64,000 nucleotides of DNA from Candidatus Eisenbacteria bacterium (GCA_026388185.1 JAPLKG010000004.1:1-64000), one strand, 5' to 3'. Counted from the first letter of the stretch, positions 16,141 through 27,812 are shown. Notes: a model not told the origin generated them from the sequence alone. Made by a program: numbers and translations.

Positions 16141-16974
16141 ATGGTCCTGCTCTGTGACGGAGGAACGGTGCCTCTTCTCGACATAGTCGCGGCTTCAGAG
16201 AAAACGGGAGCGGGTCCCCAGGGTCCGCCGGAGCTTCCGAACATAGTCACAATCATCTACGACAAGTTCGGTTCCGCGCCCTTTGCCCAGTTCCTTCACC
16301 ACTGGGAAAACGTGGTCTTTTCGTTTCTCATCGCCGTTTTTCTCGGCGTGCTGTGCTTTCTTGCTTCCAGAAGGCCTCGAGTTGTCCCCGGGGGTCTCCA
16401 AAACCTCCTGGAAATGATCGTCGAAGGGATCAGCAATTTTGTGTGTGGCATACTCGGAGAGGAAGGGAAAAAGTACGTTCCCTTCCTGGGGACCTTGTTC
16501 ATTTACATTTTCTGCATGAACATGTTTGGACTCATCCCGGGAATGAAATCGCCCTCTTCGAGCATCAACACGACCGCGGCGCTGGCCATCACAGTTTTCA
16601 TCTACGTTCAGTACACGGGAATAAGGAATCTTGGCGTTCTGGGGTACATCGATCATTTTGCGGGACGTCCGCGCGACGTTGCCGGCATCTTGCTTGTTCC
16701 GCTGATGTTGCCTATGCACGTAATCACGGAGCTGGCGAAGCCGCTCAGCCTTTCGGTGCGACTTTTCGGCAACATTCTGGGAGAAGACGTTCTCATCGCC
16801 GTTTTCGTGGGGTTGGGAATCAGTATCATGGCATTTCTGAATCTGCCCGTCGGAATCCCGCTTCATTTGCCGTTCGTGTTTCTTGCCATGTTGACGGGCG
16901 CCATCCAAGCGCTTGTGTTTTCTGTTTTGAGCACTATATACTTCCTCATGATGTTTCCTCACGACGAGCACTAG
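16141..16974 (+). CDS. atpB: ATP synthase F0 subunit a
   Basis: 277 residues. Membrane stator subunit that forms the two proton half-channels. The essential Arg is visible in LAKPLSLSVRLFGNILGED, and the family segment NMFGLIPGM occurs in the middle. The ATG at 16141 is preferred; a longer frame from 16084 would overlap atpI. Six or so hydrophobic segments are present, with a short N-terminal region facing the periplasm. Confidence 0.93.
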   Translation: MVLLCDGGTVPLLDIVAASEKTGAGPQGPPELPNIVTIIYDKFGSAPFAQFLHHWENVVFSFLIAVFLGVLCFLASRRPRVVPGGLQNLLEMIVEGISNFVCGILGEEGKKYVPFLGTLFIYIFCMNMFGLIPGMKSPSSSINTTAALAITVFIYVQYTGIRNLGVLGYIDHFAGRPRDVAGILLVPLMLPMHVITELAKPLSLSVRLFGNILGEDVLIAVFVGLGISIMAFLNLPVGIPLHLPFVFLAMLTGAIQALVFSVLSTIYFLMMFPHDEH

Positions 16975-16991
16975 CGAAGGGAGGTTGGAAA

Positions 16992-17225
16992 ATGACTTTT
17001 CAGAGTGCGCTCGGCTTTTCAGTTCCGCTGGCTGTCTCTATAGCCGCGTTGGGTTCCGGACTGGCGCTCGGGAAGATGGGTGCGGCGGCGATGGAAGCCA
17101 TAGGAAGGCAACCCGAGGCTGCCGGGAAGATCCAGCTCGGCATGATCATCGGTTTCGCCTTCATCGAGGCTCTCACGATCTACGCGCTTGTGACGATGTT
17201 CGTTCTTCAAGGCAGGATCGGTTAG
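16992..17225 (+). CDS. atpE: ATP synthase F0 subunit c
   Basis: 77 residues, two helices joined by the RQPEA loop. GGGAGG precedes the start. The ion-binding Glu is in GFAFIEALTIYALV. The Gln and the Ser/Thr after Glu that mark sodium-binding rings are replaced (Leu and Ala), so the ring should use protons. It forms the rotor ring. Confidence 0.95.
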   Translation: MTFQSALGFSVPLAVSIAALGSGLALGKMGAAAMEAIGRQPEAAGKIQLGMIIGFAFIEALTIYALVTMFVLQGRIG

Positions 17226-17329
17226 AGCATTTCGATCGACGCGTCTGGACGTGCTTCCTACGCGATGTTCGGCGACGTTGGCGCCATTCTAACAGAAAGG
17301 CGGCAGGGCTTGCCCTGTTGAAGTGATTC

Positions 17330-17833
17330 ATGCAACTTGAGTATGGTCAGATAGTGACCCAGATCCTCGGCTTCTTGATTGTCCTCTGGATAATGAAGCG
17401 ATTCGCCTGGAAACCTCTGCTGCGAATGCTTGAAGATAGGAAAGAAAGGATTCGCTCGGAGCTGGAAGAGGCGGAACGGCGAAAGGAGGACGCGGGAAAA
17501 CTCCGGCAGCAATACGAGGACAAGCTCAAGTCAATCGATGCGGAAGCCAGGGCAAGACTCCAGGAAGCCGTGAAGAATGCGCAGAAGGTCGCTTCCGAGA
17601 TAAAGGAGGAAGCACGCGCCGACGTCAAGGAGATGCTTGGTCGCGCGCGCGATGAAATCGAACGAGACCGTGCCCAGGCGCTCGCGGAGTTGAGAAACGA
17701 AGTCGTGAACATGGCCGTCAGAGCCTCCGAGAAGATTCTGCGAGAGACTCTGGATGTCGAGAAACACAGAAAGATGATTGCTGATTTCATAGAGAATCTG
17801 GAACAAGTAGATGCAAAGTCGAAGCGCTTCTAG
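17330..17833 (+). CDS. atpF: ATP synthase F0 subunit b
   Basis: 167 residues. One N-terminal membrane helix (IVTQILGFLIVLWIMKRFAW) is followed by a long charged helix forming the peripheral stalk. It overlaps the atpH start by 23 bases, which suggests coupled translation. Length is normal. Confidence 0.92.
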   Translation: MQLEYGQIVTQILGFLIVLWIMKRFAWKPLLRMLEDRKERIRSELEEAERRKEDAGKLRQQYEDKLKSIDAEARARLQEAVKNAQKVASEIKEEARADVKEMLGRARDEIERDRAQALAELRNEVVNMAVRASEKILRETLDVEKHRKMIADFIENLEQVDAKSKRF

Positions 17834-18359
17834 GAAATACGCGGAGGCACTGTTTCGCTTCGCCGACGATACAGACGACATCGACGCGGTGCGAGCGGAC
17901 CTGGAGAGTCTTGCCGGCCTGCTCCGTCGCACGCCCGCGCTGCACTTGTTCGTCGAGTCTCCGGACGTTAAGGACGCGGAGAAGGTGGCCCTCTTTGAGA
18001 GCACATTCCAGGGGAGAGTGAAGAACTCGACGTGGCTATTTTTGCTGCTGCTCCTCAGGCGAAAGAGGATTGCCTTGCTTCCCGAGATTCTTTCAGAGTA
18101 CACGCGGATGGACGAAGAAAGAAAGGGCATCAAGAAAGTCTTGATTGTGTCCGCCGTGCCTCTGGAAAAGAAGGAGACGGAGCTTCTGACCTCGAGGCTA
18201 CAGACCTTGACCGGCCAGACCATACTGATCGACACAAAGGTGGATCGCTCCATAATCGGTGGCATCGTTGTTTATCTGGACGGAAAAGTCATAGACGGAA
18301 GCATGCGCACAGAACTGGAAGAGTTGAAGGGTAAGCTTCTTGCCGCGTCAATGAACTGA
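17811..18359 (+). CDS. atpH: ATP synthase F1 subunit delta
   Basis: 182 residues. N-terminal SRKYAEALFRFAD and C-terminal DRSIIGGIVVYLDGKVIDGS are family hallmarks. It joins the peripheral stalk to the F1 head. A gap of 118 bases to atpA holds no second gene; a GGAG precedes the atpA start. Confidence 0.93.
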   Translation: MQSRSASRKYAEALFRFADDTDDIDAVRADLESLAGLLRRTPALHLFVESPDVKDAEKVALFESTFQGRVKNSTWLFLLLLLRRKRIALLPEILSEYTRMDEERKGIKKVLIVSAVPLEKKETELLTSRLQTLTGQTILIDTKVDRSIIGGIVVYLDGKVIDGSMRTELEELKGKLLAASMN

Positions 18360-18477
18360 AGGGACCGACGCGGGGAGAGAGATTGCGGTTGCGCGGACAC
18401 AGTGAAATTACAATTGCGTGGGTACCCCGAGCTTACAGTTGCAGACGAGTTGAAGAAGATAACTCCAAGGAGAGTCC

Positions 18478-20043
18478 ATGGCGTTTAGACCCGAAGAGGT
18501 AAGCACGGTCATCCGGCAGGAGCTCGACAAGTACAGAGGCAAGCTCGAAATGAAAAGCGTCGGCACCGTCGTTCAGGTGGGCGACGGCATAGCCAGAGTC
18601 TGGGGCTTGGACGACGTCATGATGGGAGAGCTTGTCAAGTTCTCGGATGGCACGATGGGGATGGTGCTCAACCTTGAAATAGACACCGTCGGGCTCATCC
18701 TGTTCGGCTCGAACGAGAAGATCAGGGAAGGCGACATCGCCACAAGGACCGGCACCGTCGCTCAGGTTCCCGTCGGTGAAGAACTGTTGGGAAGGGTCGT
18801 GAACGCGCTCGGCCAGCCGATCGACGGAAAGCGACCCCTGGCGACCAAGAAATTCCGGCCGCTCGAATTCAGGGCTCCCAACGTGATCGAACGAAGACCC
18901 GTCCAGCAGCCGGTCCAGACGGGAATCAAAGCAATAGACTCTATGATTCCGATCGGACGGGGGCAGAGGGAGCTTATGATAGGTGACAGGCAGACCGGGA
19001 AGAGCGCGATCGCCATAGACGCCATCATCAATCAAAAAGGGCAGAATCTCTATTGCATCTATGTGGCCATCGGCCAGAAAGAATCCAACGTCGCCCGAAT
19101 AGTCAAGATTTTGGAAGACCGCGGGGCGATGGAGTACACGATCGTGGTCGTGGCCACGGCCAGTGAACCCGCTCCGATGCTTTACATTGCGCCTTACGCC
19201 GGTTGCGCGATGGGAGAAGAATTTCTTTACACCGGCAGGGATGCCTTGATCATATACGACGACCTCTCCAAGCACGCACAGGCCTACAGACAACTCTCCC
19301 TGCTCTTGAGAAGGCCGCCGGGAAGAGAGGCATACCCCGGTGACATTTTCAATCTGCACGCGAGACTCCTTGAACGTTCTGCGAAACTGAGCGACGAACT
19401 TGGAGGAGGTTCCCTGACCGCCATTCCCTTTATCGAAACCCAGGCGGGTGATATCTCTGCATACATTCCCACCAATGTCATCTCGATAACCGATGGACAA
19501 ATATATCTTGAGAACGACCTTTTCTATTCTGGTGTAAGACCTGCCATCAACGTCGGAATATCCGTATCGAGAGTCGGAGGCAAGGCTCAGACCAAGGCCA
19601 TGAGAAAGGTGGCCGGCAGGTTGAAGCTCGACCTCGCCCAATACTACGAACTCGCAGCCTTCGCGCAATTCGGCGCAGACCTGGACAGAGTGACGCTTTC
19701 GCAGCTTGGGAGAGGGCAGCGAGTGGTCGAAATACTGAAGCAGCCGCAGTACGAACTAATGTCGCTCGAGAGGCAGGTGGCGATAATTTACGCCGTCGCG
19801 GGGGGGCACCTCGATGAACTGCCGGTTGATTCCGTGAGGCAATTCGAGAAAGAGTTCCTGGCCTTTCTGGACAACGAATTTCCCGACGTACCACACGAAA
19901 TAAGAAGATCGAAGGATCTGACCGAGGAAGTGGAGACAAAACTCAAGAAGGCTCTCGTCGAATTCACTGCGAAATTCAAGGCGAACCTCCAATTCGCGGC
20001 CCAGGCGGAAAAGGCGTCTGAAGAAGGTACGGTACGTGCCTGA
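18478..20043 (+). CDS. atpA: ATP synthase F1 subunit alpha
   Basis: 521 residues, full length. Walker A is GDRQTGKSA, and the family motif [13 protein letters not shown] near the catalytic interface is intact, including the Arg finger. Together with beta it forms the alternating head; alpha sites are regulatory. AAGGAGAG precedes the ATG. Confidence 0.97.
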   Translation: MAFRPEEVSTVIRQELDKYRGKLEMKSVGTVVQVGDGIARVWGLDDVMMGELVKFSDGTMGMVLNLEIDTVGLILFGSNEKIREGDIATRTGTVAQVPVGEELLGRVVNALGQPIDGKRPLATKKFRPLEFRAPNVIERRPVQQPVQTGIKAIDSMIPIGRGQRELMIGDRQTGKSAIAIDAIINQKGQNLYCIYVAIGQKESNVARIVKILEDRGAMEYTIVVVATASEPAPMLYIAPYAGCAMGEEFLYTGRDALIIYDDLSKHAQAYRQLSLLLRRPPGREAYPGDIFNLHARLLERSAKLSDELGGGSLTAIPFIETQAGDISAYIPTNVISITDGQIYLENDLFYSGVRPAINVGISVSRVGGKAQTKAMRKVAGRLKLDLAQYYELAAFAQFGADLDRVTLSQLGRGQRVVEILKQPQYELMSLERQVAIIYAVAGGHLDELPVDSVRQFEKEFLAFLDNEFPDVPHEIRRSKDLTEEVETKLKKALVEFTAKFKANLQFAAQAEKASEEGTVRA

Positions 20044-20095
20044 TAGATAGACGACTCCAGATTCCGAGTTTCAACAAAGAGGACGGGCAGAAAAC

Positions 20096-20995
20096 GTGCA
20101 GTCTCTGCGCGACATACGAAGACGCATCAAGAGCATAAGTAGTACGCGCCAGATCGCCAGGGCCATGGAGATGGTTTCCGCGGCAAGGTTCAGACGCGCG
20201 CAGGAACGCCTTCTCTCGGCGCGACCCTACGCGGAAGGTCTGGAGGCCATGGTGAAACGAGTGTGCGCGAAGTCTGCCGACGCGACTCATCCGCTTCTTG
20301 TCCGGAGAGACAAGAAATCTGTCGGGATTTGCGTCGTCGCCTCGGACAGAGGGCTGTGTGGCGCGTTCAATGTAAATGTGATTCGCGAGGCGGAGCGGCT
20401 CGCGCGCCAGATCGTGAGAGATGCGGTCCGGGAGGGAACTAACGCAGGAGACAAGCAGCCCACGCAAGTTCGCTTCCTGCCGGTTGGGAGGAAGGCCCTG
20501 CTGCATTTCAGACGAAAGGAAGCGAGACTGTTGCACTCCGTCCCAGAGATCGGTGCTTTCGCGGATGGAAGTCTGGCGACCACGTTCACGAGCAAGTTGA
20601 TCGACTTCTACGTGGGAGGAATGCTCGACGAAATATGGCTTGTGTTCACACATTTCATTTCCTCCGGTTCGAGGCAGGTCATTACGTCCCGGCTCCTTCC
20701 TCTCGACCTCGCAGGCAGCGAAACCGCCGGCGGCGGGTATGAATATATCTACGAGCCGGACGCCCGGATGCTTCTGCAAGCGCTTCTGCCGAAGTACGTA
20801 ACAACGAAAGTGTTTACGACGTTTGCCGAGTCTTGTGCTTCCGAGCATTCGGCGCGCATGGTGGCGATGAGCTTTGCGACCAAGAACGCCGACGACATGG
20901 TCGACACTCTGACGCTTCTTGCCAACAGAGCTCGACAGAGTTCGATCACGAGAGAGATAGCAGACATCGTCGGAGGGGCGGAACTGCTGAGATAG
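20096..20995 (+). CDS. atpG: ATP synthase F1 subunit gamma
   Basis: 299 residues from GTG, slightly longer than average. N-terminal LRDIRRRIKSISSTRQIARA with AMEMVSAARFRRAQ and C-terminal NRARQSSITREIADIVGGAE are the two helices of the central shaft. SDRGLCGAFN is the conserved middle motif. It couples ring rotation to catalysis. Confidence 0.95.
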   Translation: MQSLRDIRRRIKSISSTRQIARAMEMVSAARFRRAQERLLSARPYAEGLEAMVKRVCAKSADATHPLLVRRDKKSVGICVVASDRGLCGAFNVNVIREAERLARQIVRDAVREGTNAGDKQPTQVRFLPVGRKALLHFRRKEARLLHSVPEIGAFADGSLATTFTSKLIDFYVGGMLDEIWLVFTHFISSGSRQVITSRLLPLDLAGSETAGGGYEYIYEPDARMLLQALLPKYVTTKVFTTFAESCASEHSARMVAMSFATKNADDMVDTLTLLANRARQSSITREIADIVGGAELLR

Positions 20996-21024
20996 ACTGA
21001 CAACGTAAAAAGAACTCATTGTGA

Positions 21025-22485
<1,461 letters not shown>

Positions 22486-22534
22486 TCGGTCGGACGGGAA
22501 CGCTAGTTTTTGGGCCGGCGGCACGAGACACACG

Positions 22535-22810
22535 ATGAGTGATGTTTTTCACCTAAGAATGCTCACGCTCGAAAAAGTGATCTACGAAGGCAACATCATT
22601 TCTCTTGTCGCGCCTGGCTTGGATGGCTACTTCGGAGTCCTGGCGCATCATGCCCCTCTTATCGCGGCCCTCAAACCAGGCAAGCTAAGCCTGAAGGCCG
22701 ACGAACGAAGCGCCGAAAGAGTCTACGCCGTGAGCGGCGGTTTTGTCGAAGTGTCGGCAAACTCGGCCGTCCTGCTCGCCGATGCGATTGAAGAAATTCG
22801 TGACATCTGA
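22535..22810 (+). CDS. atpC: ATP synthase F1 subunit epsilon, short form
   Basis: 91 residues against about 130-140 in most bacteria. The beta-sandwich is present (EGNIISLVAPGLDGYFGVLA, then HHAPLIAALKPG), but the C-terminal two-helix arm that inhibits ATP hydrolysis is absent. The frame ends at EEIRDI without sign of a frameshift. The enzyme may lack epsilon inhibition. Confidence 0.92.
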   Translation: MSDVFHLRMLTLEKVIYEGNIISLVAPGLDGYFGVLAHHAPLIAALKPGKLSLKADERSAERVYAVSGGFVEVSANSAVLLADAIEEIRDI

Positions 22811-22836
22811 GCACGTTCCGAAAGTGTGGGTCACCC

Positions 22837-23853
22837 TTGCTCGTCCTGGGAATCGAAACCTCGTGTGACGATACCGCTGCGGCTGTAGTGCGCGACGCCC
22901 GACACGTACTTTCAAGCGTGGTTTCCTCGCAGTCGATACACAGGCTCTACGGTGGAGTTGTCCCGGAGATTGCCTCGAGACAGCACGTGAGACTCATTGT
23001 TCCCACGGTGAGGACGGCTCTTGCCGAAGCAGGTGTGGAGCTTGAGAACGTCGATGCCATCGCCGTCACCAAGGGTCCCGGCCTCATTGGTTCCCTCTTG
23101 GTGGGACTTTGTTTTGCAAAAACCCTGTCCTTTGCACAGGGGAAACCCTACATTGGTATCAATCACATTGAAGCTCATCTCTTTGCTCCGTTGGTGGAAA
23201 CAGATCAGCTTGAGCCGCCTTTCGTCGGTCTTTGCGTTTCAGGTGGTCACACAGAGCTCATGTACGTCAGAGGATTCGGCGACTATGAACTACTCGGTTC
23301 CACCGTGGACGATGCTGCCGGTGAGGCAATAGACAAGGTCGCCAAGATGCTCGGACTCGGTTTTCCCGGAGGGCCCGAGATTGAGGCTCTTTCGTCTTGT
23401 GGCGATCCCGACCGGATAGCTTTTCCCAAAGCCAGGCTCAAGCGCAAGGGATTCGACATGAGTTTCAGCGGCATCAAGACCGCCGTCAAGTACTTCATCG
23501 AGCGTGAGGCGCCGCTTGACGAAAAACTGAAGGCGGACGTGGCCGCCTCGTTTGAGAAAGCCATAGTTGGTGCTCTCGTCGAGAAGCTCGTCGAAGCGTG
23601 TCGTTCAAGAAACGCGACACGAGCAGTGGTCGCCGGAGGTGTGGCCCGCAACCGTGCTCTCAGAGAGGCGGCACAGAGGGCCTGCGCGGCCCTCGGCGTG
23701 CGATTGATAGTGCCTTCGCGCGAGCTTTGCTCTGACAACGGCGTCATGGTGGCAGTCGCCGGCACTCTCAGACTGTGTCGGGGAGAAACCTCCTCTCTTG
23801 CTCTCGCAGCCTCTTCCACCTTCGAGGAACTTCTTGAAATAGAACGAAGTTAG
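22837..23853 (+). CDS. tsaD: tRNA threonylcarbamoyladenosine synthase subunit TsaD
   Basis: 338 residues from TTG. Transfers threonylcarbamoyl to A37 of ANN-decoding tRNAs, with TsaB and TsaE. LGIETSCDDTAAAVV is the ASKHA start; the metal-binding His pair is in NHIEAHLFAP, and SGGHTELM and FSGIKTAVKY are intact. It follows atpC after 26 bases and is probably co-transcribed; tsaB and tsaE are not in the window. Confidence 0.96.
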   Translation: MLVLGIETSCDDTAAAVVRDARHVLSSVVSSQSIHRLYGGVVPEIASRQHVRLIVPTVRTALAEAGVELENVDAIAVTKGPGLIGSLLVGLCFAKTLSFAQGKPYIGINHIEAHLFAPLVETDQLEPPFVGLCVSGGHTELMYVRGFGDYELLGSTVDDAAGEAIDKVAKMLGLGFPGGPEIEALSSCGDPDRIAFPKARLKRKGFDMSFSGIKTAVKYFIEREAPLDEKLKADVAASFEKAIVGALVEKLVEACRSRNATRAVVAGGVARNRALREAAQRACAALGVRLIVPSRELCSDNGVMVAVAGTLRLCRGETSSLALAASSTFEELLEIERS

Positions 23854-23925
23854 CCTCCCGCGTTGCGTCATGCGATGTGACTTGCAACCTGCAACACCTA
23901 CCTCGCCAAAACGGCCTTCCGGTTC

Positions 23926-23954
23926 TCACAAATCCCGTTCTAGTATCTTATAAT
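23926..23954 (+). promoter_or_regulatory. possible promoter for signalling operon
   Basis: A perfect -10 box TATAAT lies at 23949-23954, 148 bases before the receiver-GGDEF-like gene. The -35 side is weak (TCACAA at 17-base spacing). Confidence 0.4.
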
Positions 23955-24101
23955 TCGTTGTTAATGAAATAGATACGTCGGGTCGCCAGCAAAGACACCG
24001 GAGACTGCGGCTGGCACGGATATTGCGTTCCCAAAACTACGGCGCTAAGACAAAATCTATACAGCGATCATATGGGGACTTCCGTTTTTGGAGGATACGT
24101 T

Positions 24102-25064
24102 GTGGCCCAGAGAATACTTGTGGTCGAGGATGACCCGAACATCCGCCAAGTGCTAAAGCTACAGCTCGAAGGCGCGGGCTACGATGTCGGAGCCGTTGAG
24201 GACGGCCTGAAGGCCATCGAAGAAGTCTCACGCCTCGTTCCCGAATTGATACTGCTGGACGTCATGATGCCCAAGATGGACGGCTACGAGGTGTGCAGGA
24301 GGCTCAAGGCCAAGTTCGAGACGAGCCGTATTCCGGTCATAATGCTCACGGCCAAGTCTACACCGATCGAGAAGGTAGAAGGCTTTGAGTCCGGAGCCAA
24401 CGACTACGTGACCAAACCGTACGCCGTGAAGGAACTGCTGGCTCGCGTCAAGGCCGTACTACACTGGAGCAAATTACAGCGCGAGGCGAATCCGCTCACC
24501 GGTCTTCCGGGAAACTTCTCGATTGAGAACGAGGCCAACGCGAGAATCAATTCCGGAGCACCTTTTGCGTTCGCAGTCTGTGACATAGATTCCTTCAAGG
24601 CCTTCAACGACTTCTACGGCTACCACAGGGGCGACGATGCCCTGAAGATGACGGCCGCCATCTTGCTGAAGGCCGTGGAGGAAAAGGGCACCGGCAAGGA
24701 TTTTGTCGGTCAAATCGGCGGTGACGATTTTGTTTACATAACGTCGCCGCACAACGCCGAACTGATAGGTGAGCAAGTAACGGCTGAATTCGACCAGAGG
24801 GTTCAGTTCCTGTACAACAGCGAGGATCGTAGGAAAGGTTACCTCGAAGTCAGAAACCGTCGCGGTGAAATAGAACGCTTTCCGATCATTTCGATAACAA
24901 TCGCCGTGGTCAAGAGTGATCGCTACGTCATAGAGCACGTTGCAAAGCTCAGCGACATTGCCTCGGAACTCAAGACCTACGGGAAGTCTCTGCCCGGTAG
25001 TGTAGTCGTAAGCGAGAGAAGAACCGAACAACAGAAGGCACCTGCCTCGAAGACTGGAACATAG
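24102..25064 (+). CDS. response regulator with GGDEF-like output domain
   Basis: 320 residues from a GTG with TTGGAGGA nine bases upstream; a longer frame begins at 24072. Receiver domain: VVEDDPN, phospho-Asp in LILLDVMMPKMDGYE, Lys in VTKPYAVKE. The output half has NPLTGLPGN and CDIDSFKAFNDFYGYHRGD, but the signature loop reads GGDDF rather than GGDEF and the usual His after Gly is Tyr. It may be a weak or inactive diguanylate cyclase, or a nucleotide-binding sensor. It is followed after 12 bases by a histidine kinase, with a lone receiver after that. Confidence 0.85.
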   Translation: MAQRILVVEDDPNIRQVLKLQLEGAGYDVGAVEDGLKAIEEVSRLVPELILLDVMMPKMDGYEVCRRLKAKFETSRIPVIMLTAKSTPIEKVEGFESGANDYVTKPYAVKELLARVKAVLHWSKLQREANPLTGLPGNFSIENEANARINSGAPFAFAVCDIDSFKAFNDFYGYHRGDDALKMTAAILLKAVEEKGTGKDFVGQIGGDDFVYITSPHNAELIGEQVTAEFDQRVQFLYNSEDRRKGYLEVRNRRGEIERFPIISITIAVVKSDRYVIEHVAKLSDIASELKTYGKSLPGSVVVSERRTEQQKAPASKTGT

Positions 25065-25076
25065 GAAGGTAACGAG

Positions 25077-27812
25077 ATGTTCGCGCACGCGCCCTTCGGT
25101 CTTACATCAGGACTGGTCCCTTCGCTGCTATTGCTGTTCGATATAGTCCCGGGCGGTCGCTCTCCCCTGGCGTCTACTACATTAGCGGGTGTTGCTCTTG
25201 TTCCGATAGTCGTCATGCTCGCCGTCTGGGTCGCGATAGTGCAGGGCAAGAACAGAAGGCTCATCGTCACGAAGTCCGGGCTTGACGAGAGATGTATGAA
25301 GCTTCTGCACCTCACTGACGAGCTCGAGCTTGCGAGAGAAAGAATCGCGGAGCTTTACAAGTACCAACTGAGCGGGAGCAGGAAACGGGCCGAGAAGCTG
25401 ACGGGCATCATAGAGGTGGCCTCGACAATAAATTCCAACCTGGATCTCGAGACCGTGCTTCAGGCAATCGTGTCCGCCGTGCGCGAGACACTTGGCTTCA
25501 AGATAGTGCTCCTTCGAACACTGAACCCGCAGGAGAATTGCCTTGAGGCAAAGGCGTTCGCGGGACTTGGGTTGGACGCGATGAGAAAGCTCGAGAGCCA
25601 TCCCGTCAAGACTGAGGAGTTCGAAAGTTGGCTAAGGCCCGAGTTCAGAATAAGTCACTCCTACTTCATCAGCCACAAGTGCAATTTCTGGGACGGCAAG
25701 AACGACACGGGCGGGTACGTACCGGACCTGGGCCCGAGAGAAGAAGGTGAATGGCACGAAGAGGACGTTCTCTTCGTCCCCCTCGTCACGAGAGACGATC
25801 ACCTCATCGCCTATCTTTCCGTTGACGACCCGGCCGACCGAAGGATTCCGTCCATAGAGACGATCGAAATGCTGGAGATCTTCGGTTCTCAGGCGGTCAC
25901 AGCGATTGAAAACGCCAGACTCTACAGAGAGCTCGAGGAACACGCGAAGCGCGTGGAAGAGGCGGCTCAGAGGATGAAAGAGCTCAACGAGCTCAAATCC
26001 AATTTCGTTTCAACGGTCTCGCATGAGCTGAGGACGCCGCTCACGTCGATAAAGGCATACGTTGAGACTCTCATCGAGAACGTTGGTGCCAAGAACGCAA
26101 CGATGCAGCGCGAATTCTTGGGGATAATCAACGAAGAGACTGAGAGGCTGGCGAGGCTGATCGACGCGATTCTGGATCTTTCGCAACTGGAATCCGGCAC
26201 GTTCCGGATTCGCAAAGAAGTGTTTGACGTCAACAAAGTCGTAAAGGAAGTGGCAGACATACTTCATTCGATCGTTCAGAAGAGAAACATCACACTGAAC
26301 GTCGAGTTGCCCGAGAAGGCGGTTCTGCTGGAAGCCGACAGAGACCTGGTGAAACAGGTGATCATCAACCTCTCTGGAAACGCGACCAAGTTCACGCCCG
26401 AAGGTGGCAACGTGTATCTGGCAGTGCATTCGGAAGGTCCGATGGTGCGCGTCGTCGTGCAGGACACCGGCGTGGGCATACCGGTGGAGCATCTGGGCAA
26501 GATATTCGACCGTTTCTATCAAGTCGACAGCTCCATGGCGAGGGAATACGGCGGGGCGGGGTTGGGCCTCACGATCTGCAAGAGCATCATGGAATGGCAC
26601 GGAGGCTCGATAGAGGTTGAAAGTCAAGAGGGACAAGGCTCGAAATTCATCGCCGTCTTCCCGCAAAAGGCTTCCGAATCAAAAGCGGTAGCCAACGTTA
26701 CCGACGATGAAGACCGTACCTCGGAAAGCATAGTGAAACTCACGGTCGAGATGATTGCGGAGGTCATGAACGCCAAGACGGCATCTCTGATGCTGGTCGA
26801 CGAGGACCTGCAGGAGCTCACGATAAAGGCCGCCCTCGGTCTGGACGACCACGTAGTCAAGAACGCGAGGATAAAGATCGGGGAAAGCATATCGGGTTGG
26901 GTTGCCAAGAACGGGAAACCGCTCCTTATCACAAATATCGAGGAAGACCGGAGGTTCGGCAAGGCCAATCATCCGCAGTACGAGACGAAGTCGCTTCTGA
27001 GTGTACCGGTTAGCCACGACGGCAAAGTGATCGGAGTACTCAACATAAACAACAAGGTATCGTGCGCGCCATTCACAACCGACGACTCGGTTTTGCTCTC
27101 TTGTTTGGCCGAGAGGGTCGGACTCGTTTGCAGTAACATCGAGTCGTACAAGGCGATCAAGCAGCTCGCAGAGAACACGGGCCACGCCCTCAAGGCTCTC
27201 ATAGTCAACATGCGCAGGAACCGCCTGAAGCTGTGCTCCGGCGCTTTCGTGAACTACGCGGTGGAAGTAGCGAGGCGCATGGGGATGCGCGGGCAAGAGC
27301 TGGGTGTGATGGCTTACGTTGCGAGCATACACGACGTGGGAATGGTCAAGATTGGGCGGCGACTCGTCGAAAGCTCGTCTCGGTTCGGTGAGAAGGAGCT
27401 GGAATTGCTTCGGAAACATCCGGAAGAAGGCATTGAAATCATGAAGCCCATAGAATTCATGGGACAGGTGAGCGAGCTCATCCTTTGCCACCATGAGAGG
27501 GTGGACGGTACCGGCTATCCAAGAGGGCTGCGCGCCTATCAGATTCCACTCGGCTCGAGAATCATGGCCGTCGTGGATGCTTTTGAATCCATGCGCATAG
27601 GTAGACCATATCGCGAGCCGCTTGATGAGCTGACCGCCATCGAAGAACTCCGCAAGTGCGCGGGCACCCAGTTTGATGAGGAAGTGGTGGAGACTCTGGC
27701 ACAGGCTGTGGAAGAAGAGAAGATTGCGGGTGCCGTGGGCATCAAAGTTGCAAGGCATCAAGAGGGTTCGCATGACCGCAAGACGGTTGAAAGCTTGACG
27801 GAAGGAGGTTGA
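25077..27812 (+). CDS. sensor histidine kinase fused to HD-GYP domain
   Basis: 911 residues. Two N-terminal hydrophobic stretches (~8-23, ~34-57), coiled coil, GAF domain (~110-285), second coiled coil, HisKA with His316 in FVSTVSHELRTPLTS, ATPase with NATKFT, DTGVGIP and GAGLGLTI, a second GAF (~550-690), and a C-terminal HD-GYP-like domain (HDVGMVKIG 752-760, HHERVDGTGYP 805-815). The first metal-ligand His of HD-GYP is Cys720, so phosphodiesterase activity is uncertain. One protein thus joins phosphorelay input to a cyclic di-GMP-type output. It is followed after 4 bases by a receiver gene, its likely partner. Confidence 0.9.
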   Translation: MFAHAPFGLTSGLVPSLLLLFDIVPGGRSPLASTTLAGVALVPIVVMLAVWVAIVQGKNRRLIVTKSGLDERCMKLLHLTDELELARERIAELYKYQLSGSRKRAEKLTGIIEVASTINSNLDLETVLQAIVSAVRETLGFKIVLLRTLNPQENCLEAKAFAGLGLDAMRKLESHPVKTEEFESWLRPEFRISHSYFISHKCNFWDGKNDTGGYVPDLGPREEGEWHEEDVLFVPLVTRDDHLIAYLSVDDPADRRIPSIETIEMLEIFGSQAVTAIENARLYRELEEHAKRVEEAAQRMKELNELKSNFVSTVSHELRTPLTSIKAYVETLIENVGAKNATMQREFLGIINEETERLARLIDAILDLSQLESGTFRIRKEVFDVNKVVKEVADILHSIVQKRNITLNVELPEKAVLLEADRDLVKQVIINLSGNATKFTPEGGNVYLAVHSEGPMVRVVVQDTGVGIPVEHLGKIFDRFYQVDSSMAREYGGAGLGLTICKSIMEWHGGSIEVESQEGQGSKFIAVFPQKASESKAVANVTDDEDRTSESIVKLTVEMIAEVMNAKTASLMLVDEDLQELTIKAALGLDDHVVKNARIKIGESISGWVAKNGKPLLITNIEEDRRFGKANHPQYETKSLLSVPVSHDGKVIGVLNINNKVSCAPFTTDDSVLLSCLAERVGLVCSNIESYKAIKQLAENTGHALKALIVNMRRNRLKLCSGAFVNYAVEVARRMGMRGQELGVMAYVASIHDVGMVKIGRRLVESSSRFGEKELELLRKHPEEGIEIMKPIEFMGQVSELILCHHERVDGTGYPRGLRAYQIPLGSRIMAVVDAFESMRIGRPYREPLDELTAIEELRKCAGTQFDEEVVETLAQAVEEEKIAGAVGIKVARHQEGSHDRKTVESLTEGG

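Noticed and set aside
16992-17225. Sodium-dependent ATP synthase
   Set aside because: The Gln and Ser/Thr sodium ligands are absent in subunit c.
18433-19668. Long minus-strand frame opposite atpA, and similar ones opposite murA, selB and priA
   Set aside because: They are shadows of well-supported plus-strand genes with no own signals.
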